A stretch of DNA of 64,000 nucleotides from Haematococcus lacustris. Taxonomy: Eukaryota > Chlorophyta > Chlorophyceae > Chlamydomonadales > Haematococcaceae. Positions 1 to 33,992 of this stretch are shown here, one piece after another. The notes beneath the pieces were generated by a model. The model saw nothing but the letters and a program-made list of their open reading frames with translations. It did no database searches and had not been told where the DNA came from. How positions within the stretch are numbered: the stretch's first letter is position 1; each line of letters starts with the position of its first letter. Made by a program: the position numbers and the translations under genes. The DNA is taken from assembly GCA_030144725.1 (NCBI GenBank), contig JASKMD010000004.1:3280828-3344827 (forward strand). The letters are read 5' to 3'.

Positions 1-110
1 GACTGCCTCAAGGAGGAGCTGCAAAGAAGGTGCAGCATGCCTAGCTGACTTGCACTTGTGTGCATGCTACCCTATCCTCCTCATCTTTCTGGATTCTCCT
101 TCTGGATCCA

Positions 111-15076
<14,966 letters not shown>

Positions 15077-16175
15077 CAGGACTAGCAGCGATGCAGGTGA
15101 GCAGTAGCGGTTTTGGGCAGTCAACGCTCCCACTAGCTCGCGGCTGCAGATGTCTTCTGTAGATTTCCTTGTGACTTTGTTAAACGTCTTGGGTGAACCA
15201 AATCCGCGCTACCAACGCTACTTTGAGCCCCTCTGCGTCAGTACGGTCAAAGGACCACACTCAAGGCGTGTAGAGCCTTAAGTTTTGACCAGCGACTGTC
15301 GTCGCTACCTAGCGACCTGGTGACACCAGTCCTCTGTCCTTGCTGTGGTGTATACGCGTACGGGAGTTGTCAACTCTGCGCATGGACTTGCAAGTCTTCC
15401 CAGTGGACTCCCACTATTAGGTTTAGTTTCTTACATCGCAGTCCTGAATAGCCCAGCCCATCCAACCCAATCAATCCACCCCACCCCAGCGCTTTGACAG
15501 GCCAGTCTTGGGCCTGATGTGATGCCCCCAGGTGCCAACACGCCAGTTCCCACAGGCAACCCCCTGACAGCCTCCTAGCCTGAGCCCAGCACCCCACCAC
15601 CACCCAAGCCCACCAAACCTACCAAGCCTCTCCATGGGCATAGGCAAGGGCAAGGGCAAGGCAAAACCCATTCCAGCACCGCGGCCAGGGGTAGACCGGG
15701 ACAGTAATGGGACGTTGAACATGTAGCGCATTGAGGAGAGCAAGTGGCGCCCATGGAAGCTGTGCTGCTTACAAGAGCGATTAAAGCTGTCCGCCATATA
15801 GAGTGTCCGGAGGTGGGCTACAGGCGGCTCTGTGACTGAGCACCCATGGCCTTGCCTCAGTAGTGAGTGCCAAGTTCAAGGCATGCCAGGGTCACATGCC
15901 TGCAACAGAGGGCAAGGCAATAGTGAAGGGTATAGGCTGCCGACGCATGTTGTGGCAAATCAACTCCCTCCTCCGTTTGAAATCAACACAGCACTGAAGT
16001 CTAGTGTTCAACCGCGACACCGGCTAGGTGTCCACACAGCTGCAGCTCTACTGCGTGGTAGGCGGAATGAGACATCGTGCACTAAACCTGTACCAATACT
16101 GGCGGTCCATGGTCGACATGCAGGATATCTTCCGTTAAGATCCGGCGGCTGCTCCGGCATCTCAGGAAGCGAGCA
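15077..16175. other. Divergent intergenic region
   Basis: This lies between the start of the minus-strand fusion gene (15076) and the plus-strand NO66-like gene (16176), so it should hold both promoters. I see no reliable TATA or other core element. A decayed Fanzor fragment sits at 15681-15768. The rest shows no coding signal. Confidence 0.6.
15681..15768 (+). pseudogene. Decayed Fanzor RuvC-III fragment
   Basis: Translating this stretch gives DRDSNGTLNM, a stop, then RIEESKWRPW. It aligns by eye with DRDTNGCLNLQRIGESRQRP of the Fanzor at 40746 onward. The nucleotide match runs on both sides of the motif at roughly 70 percent. An internal TAG and the lack of flanking Fanzor sequence show that it is a relic. 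The preceding proline-rich DNA (15440-15660) may be the remains of the Fanzor linker. Confidence 0.65.
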
Positions 16176-23900
<7,725 letters not shown>

Positions 23901-24549
23901 CGGCCGGGCCAACGTAGGACGCGCGAGGGCTTGCGACGCGCCCAACGTTGCTCAACACTCTTTCGCTGAGCAGAAATCGCTGTAAAACCCGTAAAATCGA
24001 TGAAGATTTTGTTAGGGGTGCCGCCAATGGCGGGGGTGACCTGCTGTGCAATGCAAGATGTTTAGAATGACTTGAGTTAACGGGGCTAGCCATATACTTG
24101 TGTTCAGGCATTATAGGCACCCGATCTGAGACGGACTGTCAAACTGGTGGATTAGTGTCATGCTGACGGCGGGTATGCTGAGAGCATTTTGTTCAGCATA
24201 CATGCACCATCTGATACCACGGTTGTTACTAAGAGCGGCTATGTACCACCAGCAAGCAGTGAAGCAGAAAGCAACCGAGCACCAAGCGAACAAAGCGGCA
24301 GGGACAAGAAAAACTTGAAACTCAGAACACAAAGGGGTTGTGGGTTGGAGAGCTCCACTAGGGGGGCTCTAGCTACAAGCACACACACCAGAATGGCTGA
24401 GCTGAAGTGGGCATTAGGCACACTCGCAGTAGCCCTTACAATGATGAGCTCGCAGCCTGTGTTTGATTACAACTCATTATTTTGGTGTAGCATGAGGGCT
24501 GTAGGAATTAATAGTTGAAGCTTAGAGCTGTTCTAAACATAGCTCGACC
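23901..24549. other. Intergenic spacer
   Basis: Spacer between two plus-strand genes. It contains the presumed 3' UTR of the NO66-like gene and the upstream region of the next gene. It is AT-richer than the coding DNA. No further gene or repeat was recognised. Confidence 0.5.
23981..23985 (+). terminator. UGUAA-type 3'-end processing signal
   Basis: TGTAA about 80 bases after the NO66-like stop codon at 23900. UGUAA replaces AAUAAA as the polyadenylation signal in volvocalean algae, so this is the likely transcript end. Confidence 0.5.
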
Positions 24550-27500
24550 ATGACCGTACACTCGCTTTCGTCAGAGGACGAGCTATACGCGCACGTAAGG
24601 TCGTACGAAGAGGTACGTTGCAAGGCTGCAAGGCTGGGGCGCTTCGGTATCTGGCCTGCCAGCTCAGCCGTGAATTCTCAAGGGAGCGAGGATGGAGGGC
24701 TGTGGCAGCTCCCTCGCTCAAGGCTTGCTGTCCTGATGCTCTCCACCCTCCCACTGCCCCCTACTGTGGCTGGCCCTGCTGGCAAACGTGCCCTGGCCAC
24801 TTCAGCCAGCTTGACTAGACTTGTACATCAGGCCTGCAGCTGCCCGCTATACTGCTGGTAGCGCTCTGGGTGCAGCCACCAGTCCTTGCTGGAGGCACCC
24901 TTGTCCAACTCCATCCAGCCTGACACCACCATTTCCCAGTCTTGCTGCGCCCTCCCTCACGGGCCCCCACCCTCCCTCACCCCGCCCCCACCAGGCCCAT
25001 CTGGCTGCTGGCTGCAAGGCTGCAGGGAGTGGACCAGCACTTGGGTGCTTATGACCCAGACAGTTGCAGCAGCTGGGGCACAGCACCTGGGGACCCTCCA
25101 GGCATGCATGGGCAGGCCCCCATGGCCAGCTAACCTACACCACACCTGAAGGCACAAGTTGGCCCACAGGGCACAGACCTCTCACACAGCATTTAGGCTG
25201 GTGGTCCTGCCACCCTCAGCAGCAGCAGCAGCTGGCCTCAGCAGCCATGTATGGCACAAGATCCGCTGCCACCGCTGCCTGGCTGCTGCTGACACTGCAT
25301 GCTGGGCCAATGCCGTGGGACCCCTGCCTGCTGCCTGCGCCCACCCCTGCTGATGTGTGATGTGTCTTCTGCTGCAGCCTCTGCCGGTTGGAGCTACCAA
25401 CGCGCTACCCCCTGACTGCAGCTGTGCCTGCCTGCCTCTGCTTCCCTCCGCGGCTGCAGGTCTATGTGCTGCAGGTCTATGTGCACACCCCTGCTGGTGT
25501 GTGTTGTGTCGTCTACTCCACCCTCTGCCAGTTGCCGCTAACAACGTGACCCCTGACTCCAGCTGTACCTCCTGGCCTGCTGGCTTGCTTGCCTCCGCGG
25601 CTGCAGGTCTTCATGTTCGTAGGGTTCAGTGAGAAAGCACAAGTGGGTATTGGCACTGGTAGCCGCCTCAGCAACACCATCACCAGCTTTCGTCTGCACC
25701 ATACCAGCATCACCCAGCTTCACCACCTCCATCATCATCAGATCTATGGCCTTCACCACTGCTCTTCATCAGCACTGGGGTCACCTCCCCACCTACCTAT
25801 GGCCACCAGTGTCTCTAGCTGGCATCATGTACACTGCATGATTATATTTCGCGCTGTACATAGCATTCGTTATGAAATGCTATGTTTAAGAGGTCGTTTG
25901 CGCTATGAAATGGTCGCTTTGTGAGCTGCACTTCCGTGCTATAAAAGATGACCTTTGTTGACCCCGTATGTTAACATGAAGTTCACTATATGTTTTAACC
26001 TGAGCAAGGGTATGAACATACGCCATAACACTCTAATGTATAAGTCATGCATCAGGGCGCAACAAAACGACGACACTGGTGCACTGGCGAGGGTCCACTG
26101 CTGCCCAGCTGTTCGCCCAACCCACCTATCTTCCTCCCACCACTCTTCTGTCAGTATAGCAGCCTTCCACACGCAACTCTCCTCTGGCAGTACAGCTGCG
26201 TCTCACCCCAGCATAGACCAACACTGGCACACATGGGCACCTGATGCCTGCATGGGCGGGGTGCTGCTGGCAGTTTGCAGATGTGGATGAGGCGGTGGAG
26301 GCACTGGCACCCTATCTCCAACCTGCCAAGGCGCGGTGCGGGGATAAGGTATGCCTCCCTCTCCCCTCCCCCTCCCCCTCCCCCTCCCCCTCCCCCTCCC
26401 CCTCCCCCTCCCCCTCCCCCTCCCCCTCCCCCTCCCCCTCCCCCTCCCCCTCCCCCTCCCCCTCCCCCTCCCCCTCCCCCTCCCCCTCCCCCTCCCCCTC
26501 CCCCTCCCCCTCCCCCTCCCCACCCCCCTCCCCTTCCCCCTCCTCCTCCCCCTCCTCCTCTCCCTCCTCCTCCTCCTTCCCCTCCTATCCCCAGGGGTGT
26601 GATGCCCAGTGTGATGGGTGTGTGTGCACAGCCCTTCCTAGCAGTGTACGGAGGAGACCCAGCCCACGTGGCCACCATAGGAGCAGGTGGGCGCCCTACC
26701 CTGCCTGCCAGCATGCAGCCAGGTGCAGCCAGCCAGCAGTCATCTCGCACATCACGAGCCGTGTATCTCCTTACCCGACTCCTGGGCCGCCCAGTCAGCC
26801 TGCACCTGCACTCACTGAAGCAGAGCGGCACCCCCTGCAAGGCTAGGTGCCGCGGCTGCAACGGTTCCACGAGGCGGTGCCTGTGCTGCGTGTGCCGGCA
26901 GTGGTGCGCGCTGTGAAGGCGCGGTATGGCTGCCACGTGCTGGCCATCCAGGCAGCTGGCTCGCCTGAGACCTGGACTGACGCAGTGTTTGTGTGAGTGC
27001 GTGCAGCGACCAGCCTGGCAGCCATCCAGGCCCCGCTGCCTGCTGCCTGGCACCTAGGTCCTGCACACACCCCAACACCTCACCTTGCCAGGACCAGCAC
27101 CCCCTCCCACTCATGACATCTCATGCAGGGGTGCCTGCCAGGGAACAGGGACCTCACGCCAGCACCTTGCCACGCAAGACGTCTCATGCAAAGGTGCTGG
27201 CCTCAGGGTCATTTCCTTCTATCGTGAAACCACTACGAACAGGAACATTGACTCATCTTGCAAGGGCTGCCCACCCACCCACCCGCCTGCCCAATGGCCC
27301 TCCTGTCCATCTGCCTGCCTGCCTGTCCAGTCGCCTGGCCACCCACCTGCCTGCCCACCCACCCGCCTGCCCACCGCCTGCCTGCCCACTCAGCCAGCCA
27401 CCCACCTGCCTGACTACCCACCCGCCTGCCTTGAGCGGTAGAGTGCCCAAGCCTCGCACCTCCAAAGGGCAAACCTCCAAAGGGAAAGCCTCCAAAGGGC

Positions 27501-29389
27501 ACCTCCAAAGGGCACCCTTGTCAAGCACCGGGATATACCCAATGGCAGCGCCCTGACTGCTGCTGCTGCTGCTCCAGGTGTGAAGAGCAGCACGAGGTCG
27601 TTCACCGCACTGAGGGCGGTCTGCTGGTGGAGCAGCGGCAGGTGCTGTACGGCGGGGTCAGGTGCGTCCCGGCCCGCTGCCCCAGCCACCATCACAGGGC
27701 AGCAGCATGCAAGTGGGTCAGGTGCAGGGACAAGCTCCTGGCTCCTGCTGCTGCCAGGGTGTGAGGACACAGCTTAGCATGTCTGGCACTGCCTGGCAAG
27801 GGCTGAGCTGCCAGCATAATCACCAGCACAGGGGCAGCAGCAGCTTGTAGGTGGGATCACCACCCTACTGCTAAAGACGTGGGGCCAAGCTGCTTGGCTA
27901 CTGCTAGAGGTCCAAAACAGGTTATGGCTTATGATCGGCCAAGGAGGACTCCTTTCCCCCCATTTCTCAATTGCTTCCCATCCCCCACTGTCATGGTTTT
28001 CTGCTGTTGCCATGTTCTGTTACTCTGCTGTGCTGTTGTTCTGTTGTTCTGATTCCTGTTGTGACCTGGTCAGCTTGGTTGCTGGGCCCCTGACCATGAT
28101 CCATGACCATGACCATGACCATGGTCAGGCTGAGGCCGTGTCCCTGCTGGGTGTGGTGCTCAGGGACGGCAAGCCTGTAGGGGGCGCCCGCTACTACATG
28201 GGCGACGTGTTCTATGGCAGGTGGGCCTAGAGCCTGGAGCTGAGGGGGTTGGGCACCATGGTGGTGTTTCAGTTTTGCATCATACCTCGACAAATTGACG
28301 TTGCCCAGGTTCATGGGCCATGCCTGTCTAACGGGGGTGGGCACTGGCCTGCTGTTGCCTCTGTGCAGCACATGTAGGCCGGCTTCCAGCTGCTATTCCC
28401 TGATTGCAAGCGCTGTGAATGTGGTCAACTGCAATTCCCTCCTCTATGCCCTCTACAATAGGGGGGGAGCTGGTGGCAGCAAGGAGCTCCCTCCTCCAAT
28501 CTGCAGGGTCTGCAGTGGCGTAGTCTTCTTATTGTGTGTCTTCCATTTGAGGAGAAAATGGGCCAGCAGGCCCCCACCATGTGCTGCGCACTTCGCTCCA
28601 CTCTGTCTCTTGCACCCTACTCTCCTCCATCTCCCCTCCTCCCCATGCCAGTGCTGCCAGCCTCATGCCCACCACTCCTACACGTTGCTGGCCGCCACAG
28701 GCCCTTTCATACCTCCTACCCTTGCACCCCCACAGGCCCTCCTCTCCTCCTTCCACCCATGCCAATGCCGCCAGCCCCATGTCAAATACTCCTACACGTT
28801 GCTCACTGCCACAGGCCTGGCGAGGGGCAGCAGGGGCTGCAGGGGCGGGTGCGCCTCACCTTCTTCCTGGGCGGCGGGGCCATCGCAGCGGAGGAGCTGG
28901 CCTATGCCGACAGCCAGGGGGCGCCCTGGGTGTACCTGCCCTGCAGGTCGGTCAGGCAGGAAGGCGGGCGGGCGGGCGGGTAGGCTGGCAGGCAAGAGGA
29001 ACGGCTGGCAGGGTTGCGCCAGCTGCTGCTCCTTGCGGCACCACAGGCAGCAGGGTGCGGGATGATGTTGGTGGAGGGAAGCCGGGCAGCAGGTCAGAGT
29101 CATCATGGCAGGGCAGGGCAGGGCAGGGCAGGGCAGGGCAGGGCAGGGCAGGGCAGGGCAGGGCAGGGCAGGGCAGGGCAGGGCAGGGCAGGGCAGGGCA
29201 TGGCAGGGGGACGGCCAGTGTCAGGGGCGGAGAGGGGAAATTGTAAGCAGCGGGGCTAGTAGCACTTTTGGGTGGTTGGACTGTGGTTTGGGCAGCACAG
29301 GAGGGCGTCATAATGGGAGCAGGGAGCATACAGCTGGCTGTGGACCGCCTGGGCCACCACCCATGTTAGCCAAGCACTCCCACATCGTT

Positions 29390-29428
<39 letters not shown>

Positions 29429-30246
29429 TTGCCGCTGCCGCCCCGCCGCTGCTGTCCCTGCCTTTGTAATCGGCAAGCAGTGTGGCAGTTCACGCCACAG
29501 GACAAGCCTCCATACCCGTTGGCCTGGCCTGCTGGGTGCTGGGTGTGCTGCTGCCGCCAAAACTCCTGCTGCTGCCCCTGCCACTGCCCCTGATACAGCC
29601 CCTGCCGCTGCCGTCGCCCCTGCTGCTGCTCCTGCCGCTGCCAACGCCCCTGCCGCTGCCGTCGCCCCTGCTGCTGCCCCTGCCGCTGCCCCTGCCGCCG
29701 CCCCTGCCCCTGCCATCGCCCCTGCCCCTGCCGTCGCCCCTGCCGCTGCCGTCGCCCCTGCCGCCGCCCCTGCCGCTGCCGTCGCCCCTGCTGCTGCCCC
29801 TGCCGCTGCCCCTGCCGCCGCCCCTGCCCCTGTCGCCGCCGCTGCCGCTGCCCCTGCCCCCGTCCCTGCCCCTGCCACCGTCCCTGCCCCTGCCGTCGCC
29901 CCTGCCGCCGCCCCTGCCCCTGCCGCCGCCCCTGCTGCTGCCCCTGCCTCCGCCCCTGCTGCTGCCTGCTGCCCCTCTTGTACTGTGGCCCGCTAGTCTC
30001 CTGCCCTTGCTGTGAGACTGTTGGCTGCCTGGCTGCCTGGCTCCCTGCCTGGACCTAGTTGCTGTGGGCAGCAGCGCGCACTGGCACCGTCATCCCACAG
30101 CCTTGCTGCCCTGCTGCCGCACCAGGTGCAAGAACGTGGCGGCGTACAGCAGCGCATTCGGCCCTGTGCATGACTGGGTGGTCCATAAATTGGCGCACGG
30201 CACAGGCCGTCTGGCTTTGACTGGGAACGCGCCAGCCCAGCCCTGA
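24550..30246 (+). CDS. Unrecognised conserved-looking multi-exon gene
   Basis: I do not recognise the product. A likely first exon is 24550-24612 (starting [15 protein letters not shown], ending at GAG|GTACGT). A candidate internal exon, 26274-26348, reads [17 protein letters not shown]. The last five exons are firm: 26847-26992, 27578-27661, 28074-28220, 28815-28946 and 30126-30246. All their GT-AG junctions are in phase and end at TGA. They encode about 210 residues, including [78 protein letters not shown] and [18 protein letters not shown]. There is a short HDHDHDH stretch. No signal peptide or membrane segment is evident. Exons between 24613 and 26846 are not resolved, so the N-terminal half is uncertain. 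Confidence 0.6.
26353..26520. repeat. CCCCTC hexamer array
   Basis: About 28 copies immediately after the GTATGC donor at 26349, filling most of one intron of the unrecognised gene. The polyproline, Leu-Pro and polyglycine frames across it are artefacts. Confidence 0.95.
29107..29201. repeat. GGGCA pentamer array
   Basis: About 19 perfect copies in the long intron between the exons ending at 28946 and starting at 30126. Confidence 0.95.
29385..29995. repeat. CTG run followed by CTGCC(C/G)-type repeats
   Basis: About 13 CTG units at 29388-29427. After an interruption come about 430 bases of interleaved CTGCCC, CTGCCG and CGTCGC units. All lies in the same intron as the GGGCA array. The long Leu/Pro and Gly/Ala open frames here come from the repeat. 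Confidence 0.85.
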
Positions 30247-30599
30247 GTGCTTACTGCTTGCATGCCCAGCCCAACCCTGAACTCGCCAAGCCCAGCCCTG
30301 CCCAGCGCAGGGTCCCGACCACCACAGCAACAAGCCGGCTAGGTAGTAGACAGGAACAAGCTGACAGCAGCAGCTACAGCCTGCAGCCACAGCGCCACGA
30401 CCAGCCCCTGACAGAGCCCTGGGTTAGCCCCAGCAGGGGCCCAGCAGCCACAGCAGGGGCAGTGGACCACCCGCTGCTGCGCCCAGCTTTGAGCAAGCGA
30501 GGTCACCAGCAAGTGTCCCTGGACCCCCGTCAGCAGGGCCCTAGTGTCCGCAGCAGGTGCAGTGGGCCAGCGGCTGCTGCTCTCGGCTGTGAGAGAGCT

Positions 30600-30930
30600 A
30601 GGTGACAAGCAAGTGCGGTGCGGGGCCTGATGTGGCGCCCTGTAGTGGCCCCACGCACCCTGCCACTGCCGCCACACACCATTGCACCAGCCTATCCCAT
30701 CAAGCTCACCACATGGCAGCCACACAGCCAGCAACCTCAGGGCCTGGGCCCAGCGTCCTCCCGCCAGCCAAGCACAGCAAGGCTGAGCAGGCAGCTGAGC
30801 CACCCCGAGGCCTAGGCTGCTGCAGCTTCTTCTCCAGGCATCCTGCCACAGCCGCCAGGCAGGTGGTTGGATAGGGACACCGATGCAGCGCATGTTGGGG
30901 AGAGCAGGCAGTGCCGCTCGGAGCTGAGCA
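30600..30930 (+). pseudogene. Diverged Fanzor C-terminal fragment
   Basis: Two segments match the Fanzor last exon by eye. Around 30610-30645 the DNA for the KYVRGLSW region is recognisable. At 30860-30926 the DNA for the GRWLDRDT and RIGESRQ segments is present, with about 24 bases deleted between them, removing part of the RuvC-III motif. The proline-rich linker DNA between has diverged. No open frame covers it, so it is a relic older than the copy at 31533. Confidence 0.65.
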
Positions 30931-31369
30931 GGTGGCCTGGTCTCAAAACGCTGTTCTGGCCTGGCACCTGGGCACGGCAGCGGCTGAGCAAGGAGCTGGT
31001 GCCCAATGTCCCAGGATCAAACCCCTAGTGTTATCACGTCCATGGTGGCTACTGTGGCACACTGACCCAGCTGCATTGCGAAGCAAGCACTGGGTCGTCC
31101 TCACAGCTATAAACTGTACAAGGTCATCAGCTATAGGTTGCGATATTGACATGTTGTGCAATGGCAGTGCTCCCATTGGACTGGGTGGGGAGCTCCAGTG
31201 GGGTCTGGTGGAGCCCCAGAACTGGCAGAACTGCCAGGCCTCGCGGCCTTAGGGCCAGGCACCTGCCTCAGGTTATGAAAAAATCATGTGAGTGAGCATT
31301 CGTAAGGGTGTGCAATGCATGTCTACAAACTGCCATTTGCGCATGGCCTTGTCAGTCAGACCCTCCCAA

Positions 31370-31530
31370 CTATGTTCACGACATTAGTAAGGAGTTCCTG
31401 GGTCCTGTTGATGCTGTGAGAGTGCAAGGCACACCTGTCACCCACTTCATGTATGCAGACAGGAAACACCTTTCAGTCAATGTGGGCAAGTCAAAGGTGA
31501 TGGTCTTCAATGGCAACTCACAAACTGCAG
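31370..31530 (+). pseudogene. Non-LTR retrotransposon reverse-transcriptase scrap
   Basis: Translates to VTHFMYAD followed directly by LSVNVGKSKVMVFNGN. In LINE-type reverse transcriptases these blocks (the YADD catalytic box and the downstream VN-x-KTK-x-MVF block) are separated by several tens of residues, so the middle has been deleted together with the second catalytic aspartate. It ends abruptly against Fanzor-derived sequence at 31533. Confidence 0.65.
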
Positions 31531-31532
31531 CA

Positions 31533-31757
31533 CCTAACCAGCCCAGGCCAGCAGACTGGGTACCCCCAGCAGGCCAGGTCAACCCGTGGCTGGTGCGCCC
31601 AGCCTGGAGCCTGCGGCATGCGAAGTATGTGCGGGGCCTGTCGTGGTGCCATCAGGTGCCGCCCAACCCTGCCCCTGCCCAGCCCCCCCATCAACCCCCA
31701 GCCCAGGCCCCACCTCCCCCTGCCCCAGCCCAGGCCCAGCCCCTCCCTAAAGCGTCC
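31533..31757 (+). pseudogene. Near-identical duplicate of the Fanzor C-terminal linker
   Basis: Matches 40439-40690 almost base for base (I see one substitution, CCCGTGG versus CCCGCGG), apart from an internal deletion of about 40 bases in the proline-rich repeats. It covers the segment from NQPRPADWV through KYVRGLSWC into the Pro-rich linker and stops before the RuvC-III motif. It is fused in frame to the reverse-transcriptase scrap upstream, which creates a misleading 169-codon open frame. Confidence 0.85.
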
Positions 31758-33800
31758 GCCTCACATCCTTCTCACATTCTCACATCCGCCCCGCTGCGGT
31801 CGCCGCACTCCTGTTAGATGGCGACCTGATGCACTCCCCAGCACTGCCTCTCCGCTTGTTTAATGTAATGCAAAATACCTGATATGCCCCCGAAGGGGGC
31901 AGCGCAAGCGCCCCGTCTCCCCCGCACATAGTGCAGCCGGTAAGCCGCTACGCTGGTTCGAAGGCTGTATCGCACGAAGCTAACTGATGACGAGTGTGTG
32001 CACGACGCGACAATGCGACTCCGTGCATCAAGTCCTGCCGTGCGTGTGTTGTGCTTTCCCGTGTCTGCAGGCGCCAGTGGCAGTGGGCAGCACGACCAGG
32101 GGCAGGGGCAGGCTGTGAAAAAAGTCATTGCAGAGAGGCGCCAGGTCATCAAGGCAGCATTTCGTGGCCTTGTTGTGGCAGCGCGGCCTGATCTCAGCCC
32201 AGCTCAAGTCGATGCAGTGGTGGCAGAGGTCAACAAGCGAATGACCATGGGCAGCAAGCAGTGCTGCCTAGCAGCAATCCTAGGTCTCGCCGTGCTGCTG
32301 CAATCCTTCCTAGGCCAGCCCACTCCAGGCTTCCCAGCAGCTAGTCCTGCCCCAGGCCCCCCTCCCCCACCCGACCCAGCCTGCCCTCCCTACTCTCACC
32401 CCCGCCTTCCCCCACGCACCCCCCCCCGCTCTGCAGCCGCCCCAGCCCAGCTGCCTCCCCCAGTGCAGCTGAATATCCTGGACCCACAGCTGTTGGTACA
32501 GATCCGTGATGCCATGGAGCTGATCACCAAGGCCAGTGTGCAGGAGCACCTCATGCGTGGCCCCCAACACCGTGGCATCAGGCTGCTGCCCGGCGAGGTG
32601 GCTGTGTTTGAGCAGCCCAGCAGTGCCTGGACAGTTGCCATGCTCAAGCAGTTGGACGAGGGGCACGTGCGGGGGGACAACAATTCCCTAAACGCCAACG
32701 CAACGAATATCATCACCAGCATCCAGGATTTCTACCGGCACCCGGGGCGCTTCATCCGTTGGTGGTGCAAGGCGGTTGGGGTGGTGGAGGAGGGGTTCAG
32801 TAGGGCAATGAAGAAGCACTTCACCCAGCTGGTGCTAGGGCGCCTAGACTACAGCTTGCCTGACAGGCAGCACAAGTGGCGCTTGCCACCCAACAGTGTG
32901 TTGCGGCAGCCTAGGTGGCGGGAAGAGGTAGTCAAGCACAGGAGGCTGCTGGGGCTGGCAGCCACCTGGCGAGAGGGTCAGGACTCCATAGGGAAAAGGG
33001 GGGCAGGCAGGCTGCCCATTGAGAAGAGAGTTTGCTATGTGTTGTTCGTCAACCGCAGCCTAGAGGGCTGGCGAGCAGCCCATGACACCTGCCCGCGCCC
33101 CTTCACCATGCTCCCCATGGTGGGGGTGCGTGCCCGCCACTTCGTCATTGATGACAGGGTGCTGCATGGGCTGCTGACGGACCTAGGCATGACTAACCTG
33201 ACACAGCGACAGATTGACGCGGACAGCCTGCCCCATTGGCAGAAGTTCATCCAGTACAGCCAGCTGCAGAACAGCGGGTGGGAGTTTGCGCGCGGGGTAG
33301 AGACAGACGGGGTCAGCATCTCAGTTCACTTAGTCCGCAGCCAGGCAGTCACCGAGCCCGTGGAGCTGCCCTTCATAGGGCGTAAGCTCACAGCCACCAG
33401 CGGCTACGACCCCACCACCCACATAGCCGTGGGGGTGGACCCAGGTGTCACCCAGGCCATCAAGGCCAGGCATGCACAGCGGCACCAAGTCACAGGTCAG
33501 GTGCTCAGGCAGTGGGAGTGGGAGCTGAGCAAGGGGCAGCTCAAGCATGACAGTGGGCTTACCAAAGCCAAGCAGGACACAGCCCGTTGGTCAACTGCCA
33601 TTCAGCCACAGCTGCTGCAGCTGGCAGCTGCCACCCTAGCTGGCACATCCCTGGGCGGCCTCCATGCCCACGTCCTGGCCCTCAAGGCCACCTGGGACGC
33701 ACTATGGGAGGAGTACCTCAAGCCACGCTGGCGCAGGCAGCGGTTGGCGCTGCACCATGCCCAGGAGCGCGTTATTGAGGCCTTCTGCAAGAAGGTATGA

Positions 33801-33992
33801 CCCTGACCTGACCTGACCTGACCTGACCTGACCTGACCTGACCTGACCTGACCTGACCTGACCTGACCTGACCTGACCTGACCTGACCTGACCTGACCTG
33901 ACCTGACCTGACCTGACCTGACCTGACCTGACCTGACCTGACCTGACCTGACCTGACCTGACCTGACCTGACCTGACCTGACCTGACCTGAC
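33801..33992. repeat. CCTGA pentamer array forming the Fanzor intron
   Basis: About 38 perfect CCTGA/ACCTG units occupy almost the whole 204-base intron (33795-33998). Only the GTATGA donor and the ACCTGCAG acceptor lie outside the array, and the acceptor itself looks like a one-step variant of the unit. Confidence 0.95.

Larger units (their letters stand above)
30247..32012. other. Transposon graveyard between the unrecognised gene and the Fanzor
   Basis: Apart from the three relics listed separately, 30247-30600 and 30930-31370 show nothing recognisable. The stretch 31758-32012 is probably the left flank or 5' region of the Fanzor element. It includes a GC-rich near-palindrome, GCCCCCGAAGGGGGC, at about 31888. 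No terminal inverted repeat could be assigned. Confidence 0.5.

Noticed and set aside
26151..27053. 300-codon polyglycine frame and opposing polyproline frames
   Set aside because: Produced by the CCCCTC array; all six frames are open there.
29366..30015. Leu/Pro and Gly/Ala open frames over 170 codons
   Set aside because: Low-complexity CTGCC-type repeat in an intron, no domain, open on both strands.
31308..31817. 169-codon open frame as a gene
   Set aside because: It is a chance fusion of a LINE scrap and a Fanzor fragment, truncated at both ends.
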